Assembly (NCBI RefSeq): GCF_000003605.2
Contig: NW_003128875.1
Location: 21,011-31,065 of the forward strand
Length of the DNA: 10,055 bases
From: Saccoglossus kowalevskii
Taxonomy: Eukaryota > Hemichordata > Enteropneusta > Harrimaniidae
Direction of reading: 5' to 3'
Positions 7,022 through 10,055 of this stretch are shown here, in pieces (the first letter of the stretch is position 1; every line of letters begins with the position of its first letter). The position numbers and the translations under genes are program-made. The notes under the pieces were generated by a model. That model searched no databases, was not told where the DNA came from, and saw nothing but the letters and a program-made list of their open reading frames with translations.

Positions 7022-8376
7022 CTGAAGATGAAAAGAAAACATGATAAAAACAATGCGACATTTGTTGGTCTTGCAAGGAGGACTTATAAGCAAATATAAG
7101 TTACGCTGGAAAAGACAGGGAGTCACAGTAAGTGGATTTCACAAAATTTTGTTCCGCATACATTTTAAAATTATGAAATTAACAATTTGCATATCATATT
7201 TAATCAAAAGACAATCAACAAGTTTTAGGAAAATCAATTAAATACAATTTAATTTGAATATCTCGTATGCTTAAAAAGATAAAAGCAGAAGAATCGTGGG
7301 GTATTTACACAAATAATGGCCACCATTTTACCATCTTGTTTGTCTGCATGACATAAATCATTGAACCTATTCTGCGTACATGTGTGTTCAGGAATTGAGA
7401 GTCCCACACACACACCACCAAATCTACAACCAGGTTCTGGCTTTGGACTAACAATTAACTAGAAACTACCAACAATTCCGTTGCAAAGAGACAATAATAG
7501 CTGCAATGTCTCGTCAATTCAAAACGACTAACATTCACATTTCACAATTGTTCTCTTCTCAAATACGCATGCATGTTCACTTGCCAAGCATATAATGCGG
7601 TCACAATGCACCAATAATTCAGTGTTTTATTTGCTGTGACATTCTAAGGTCAAAGGGGAAGGGTCAAGTATAGTAAATCACAAAATTGTAAGGCATTGAC
7701 CACATTGTCTGTAGGTATAGCTAAGTCCATTGTTATTTGGATTGTAAAAAAGATCTATTGAATGATGGGAAATCTCTTTAATTGTATCATTCATTAGTTA
7801 TCTGACTCCTGCAGTGCCTAACTGTAAGGGCCTGCAGCCAGTATTATTTTACATTCAATGGAAGTGCAGATGAATCTAGAAGATCAATCAAACGATATAT
7901 TGGAAGGATAAGTCTCAAATTCAGCTAATCAACATCTCATGAAAGTAAAGTCTGGTTTCTATTGTACCTCAGTCACATCAATTATTCAGTAGGTGCAGGT
8001 GGAGGAAAAGACGGCGGGAGTGTTTGAAATGCAACCTCTCCAAATGAAACATCAGCTGACGCCACACAAGTTTCACCTTTAACTGACAAACAGACAATAA
8101 ATCCTACTGCTATAAGTTAGACATGCCTTCAGGTAATGACCTAATAACCACCCCTTGTCAGTTTCATTCAAGCGCGGGCAGTTTGATTTCTTTTCAGCCA
8201 AACAAAAAAGTTTTGTTCACATGCAGCACTGGGAATAAAAGCAGGTAATTCCCCAGAGTATACTTGTACGATGATGGTGCACTGGTCTCTGATCCTCCAA
8301 ATTTGATTAACTATCCCGACTATTCACTGATTGGCATGAACTGATTTCTTGTAATCTTGCGGGTTTGACAACTTAC
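7022..8376 (-). other. Intron A-B (1355 bp)
   Basis: AT-rich intron with a somewhat more GC-balanced part at about 7620-8250 that carries candidate factor sites: the hexamer array at 7647-7666, an E-box-like CAGGTG near 7996 and CAGCTG near 8054. A plus-strand open frame at 7041-7241 has no motif and is treated as chance. No exon was found. Confidence 0.75.
7647..7666 (+). promoter_or_regulatory. Candidate nuclear-receptor hexamer array (DR1-like)
   Basis: AGGTCA, A, AGGGGA, A, GGGTCA: three hexamers resembling the nuclear-receptor half-site AGGTCA, each spaced by one base. Direct repeats spaced by one base are bound by RXR, HNF4 and COUP-TF type receptors in animals. It lies within an intron. 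One or two such matches can occur by chance, so function is speculative. Confidence 0.25.
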
Positions 8377-8499
8377 CAGCATGATGTAAAGGGGTCAGCA
8401 TTTGATAATCTCCAGGAAAGACGGGCGATTGATACTGTAAAAGCCTTTCTACACATTCTGCATGACCTCCTCTGGAAGCACAGTGAATAGCCGTGCGAC
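8377..8499 (-). CDS. Exon A: ankyrin repeat 1 and start of repeat 2
   Basis: This is the most upstream exon visible, 123 bp, phase 1 in and phase 1 out. The acceptor is a pyrimidine-rich tract ending CTTCCACAG, and the donor is GTAAGT at 8376-8371. The first complete codons read RTAIHCASRGGHAECVERLL, which is the ankyrin pattern G-R-T-A-x-H-x-A followed by two helices and LL. The exon ends inside MLTPLHHA, the TPLH motif of the next repeat. The split first codon ends in GT, which fits the Gly of a DxxGRTA start. An open frame extends past both ends of the exon into intron, adding a hydrophobic stretch upstream; those residues are not part of the protein. Earlier ankyrin repeats and the start codon must lie beyond 10055. 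Confidence 0.9.
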
Positions 8500-10055
8500 C
8501 TGTGGAAGAGACAACAAACACAAGCAAACAAATAAATAAACAAAAAACAGAATAGCGATATCCATATTTATAACTTTTGTGGTAGCGAATTAGTTTAGCA
8601 CTGGCTTTGTTCATGCAATAAATTTCCTTGAGATTTATAACAAATCACTGAAAAGCCATGGTGAAGTAATACAGTTGAAACAGTTATTGTCTGTGTACAA
8701 TGTCCACAAGTGATTTATAATCATATAATTAGGGTACATCTGATTTTTGTATGATTTCGCAATCATGACGAAAGTCATACAGTCAAAACATACCGGTAAT
8801 AAGAATTAATAAACTATTGTTACTCTGTGTACTTTTTCAGGGTCTTATTAGTAACAAAGGACGGTTATGCAAACAACTATGCAGACTATCAATTATCGGG
8901 ATAAATTCAGGGCCAGTGGGTTGGGTAATTACATGTGGTTCAACTGTACTTTGAACTTTTCATTGATCATGAAATCAAATAAAAAAAAAAAAGCTAGATC
9001 TCGTAGTATTTGTTAAAAGTACTTGAAAAGTGAGTTGAGTGTAAATACAGCCTTTACAAAGTGCACTGAATGCAGAGTTACATGGTCGAGTTCATATCAA
9101 TGGTGATACATCAGTGGAAATGTCTCAACGCTTCATGGGAAGCGAACAGCGTGACTAGGATTTGAATGAATTGTTTCAAGGATGTTGTATCCACCTTTCA
9201 TAAGGAGAATGGTAGTCTGAAAGTGAATAAAATGTAATGCGACTACTTGTAAAAGTTTGCTTTCTGAAATAAATCCTATTAATTCTGATGAATGCAAAAG
9301 ATATTTCTGCTCGTATCATAACTTAAATTTCAAAGATTTGGGACATATAAATGACAAGATTACCGGTACAATTTGTTAGTACTGTCAAATACCTGCAATT
9401 TTTGAATTCTGTAAACTCAGCTATTATGATTATCACAGGGACCCCGGAAAACACATGCTATAGGGTGATGCACAATTGAGCTTCAGGAATATACTACATT
9501 TTTGTACTACACAATGATAGAATATTACGCGAGGCAACCGGAAATAAATAGTGTTTCAGCACTTTTCAGCACCAGTTCCTTCTTTCCATCACAAATTCAC
9601 AAAATAGTCTAGTTTACAGTCTTAGACTATCCTTTAGAATATTGGGACAAAAATAGCCAAATTGCTAGAATACCATAAATATCAGGCACATTAAACATTT
9701 GAAATAGAAAAATTACTTGTTACTCTAGCCCTACACTGTGCTATATGTAAAATCTGATCAATACCTGTAGGATACAGGAAATTATGTTCATTTGATTCAA
9801 AATTAACAATGCAAATATAGAACAAGTCATTGTCAGTTTATGGTGACTGATTCAAAACACAAAACAAACAGACATGCACCAGTGCGTGATATTCATATGA
9901 AGTTTGATTGAAATCGGTGTTTTGGGAGGTACAAAAATGGGGGAAAAAAACACAGAACGAATCAATGTGCCTACTCTATGTATACCATTATGTTTTGCCT
10001 TATGTTTCTTAATTGGTTAAGGCATGTCCAAGAAATGGTTAAGCACACATGAAAA
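8500..10055 (-). other. Upstream intron, continues past window edge
   Basis: At least 1556 bp of sequence before exon A with no exon of phase 1 ending found. It contains an A12 run at 8981-8992, an 8-bp inverted repeat TTGTTACT/AGTAACAA near 8816-8857, and the hairpin ATAGTCTA (9604-9611) with TAGACTAT (9623-9630). A possible dispersed-repeat fragment lies at about 9896-9931. Otherwise it is plain AT-rich intron. Confidence 0.7.
9896..9931 (+). repeat. Possible dispersed-repeat fragment
   Basis: The sequence containing ATGAAGTTTGATTGAAATCG and then GTTTTGGGAGG resembles in wording the 'aagtttcatcaaaatc..gtggtt' segment of the 162-bp units at the left edge, and is followed by an A/G-rich stretch. 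It may be the degraded 3' end of another non-LTR-type element. The match is loose. Confidence 0.3.

Larger units (their letters stand above)
1181..8499 (-). other. Partial gene: ankyrin-repeat protein, ankycorbin/UACA-like (7 internal exons)
   Basis: This is the span of the visible part of a minus-strand gene. Seven exons join in order 8377-8499, 6951-7021, 6266-6372, 4881-5068, 4035-4106, 2466-2620, 1181-1270. The junction phases are 1, 0, 2, 1, 1 and 0, and the joined 806 bases stay open throughout. Six of seven donors are GTGAGT and the seventh is GTAAGT; every acceptor is AG. Residues 1 to about 155 form five ankyrin repeats; residues 164-269 are low-complexity and acidic. The order of motifs (LLQYQSP, then GKTPLCLA, then ELIERGANINAID, then SGHDAFYY) resembles the C-terminal ankyrin repeats of RAI14/UACA/ANKRD24 proteins as I remember them. 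Members of that group have long coiled coils after the repeats and act in actin- or junction-linked scaffolding. Neither the start codon, promoter nor 3' end is in the window. The family assignment is an inference. Confidence 0.85.

Noticed and set aside
8430-8438. TACTGTAAAA in exon A as a second MITE end
   Set aside because: Only about ten bases match the MITE terminus, there is no partner end, and it lies in the conserved ankyrin coding sequence.
8500-8614. Start codon and hydrophobic segment (FCLFICLLVFVVSS) upstream of exon A, suggesting a signal peptide
   Set aside because: This reading crosses a good pyrimidine tract and AG acceptor at 8501-8500. The residues are translated intron, and the ankyrin motif begins exactly at the acceptor.

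Overview
The window looks like ordinary intron-rich nuclear DNA of an animal, most likely a marine invertebrate. It is AT-rich, has short exons separated by introns of about 0.6 to 1.4 kb with canonical GT..AG borders, and carries dispersed repeats, microsatellites and a decayed transposase. No bacterial-style operon, ribosome binding site, CRISPR array, tRNA or rRNA was seen. The phylum cannot be fixed from this sequence alone.

One gene accounts for the coding content. It runs on the minus strand and enters from the right; its 5' end lies beyond base 10055 and its 3' end is not seen. Seven internal exons can be joined with matching intron phase: 8377-8499, 6951-7021, 6266-6372, 4881-5068, 4035-4106, 2466-2620 and 1181-1270. 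Together they give 806 coding bases, about 269 residues with no stop. The first four exons encode five consecutive ankyrin repeats. The last of these has a GHDAFYY motif that resembles the end of the ankyrin domain in the ankycorbin (RAI14) / UACA / ANKRD24 group. The next three exons encode a low-complexity region: a short lysine-containing linker, a strongly acidic stretch and a Gln/Asn-rich stretch. This is an incomplete scaffold-type protein; the coiled coil expected in that group would lie beyond the left edge.

The left 900 bases are repeat-rich. Two 162-bp tandem units and a partial third run into an ACACATAC-type microsatellite, then a strong hairpin, then a minus-strand relic of a Tc1/mariner-like transposase N-terminus (531-801). 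A well-preserved small transposon-like element (MITE) with 23-bp terminal inverted repeats and flanking TA lies in an intron (3705-3909). A second, weaker inverted-repeat structure lies at 3008-3144.

The rest, including 8500-10055, is intron with scattered palindromes, homopolymer tracts and one candidate nuclear-receptor-like site. No new biological system was recognised. The most useful results are the assembled exon chain, the MITE and the layered repeat cluster at the left edge.
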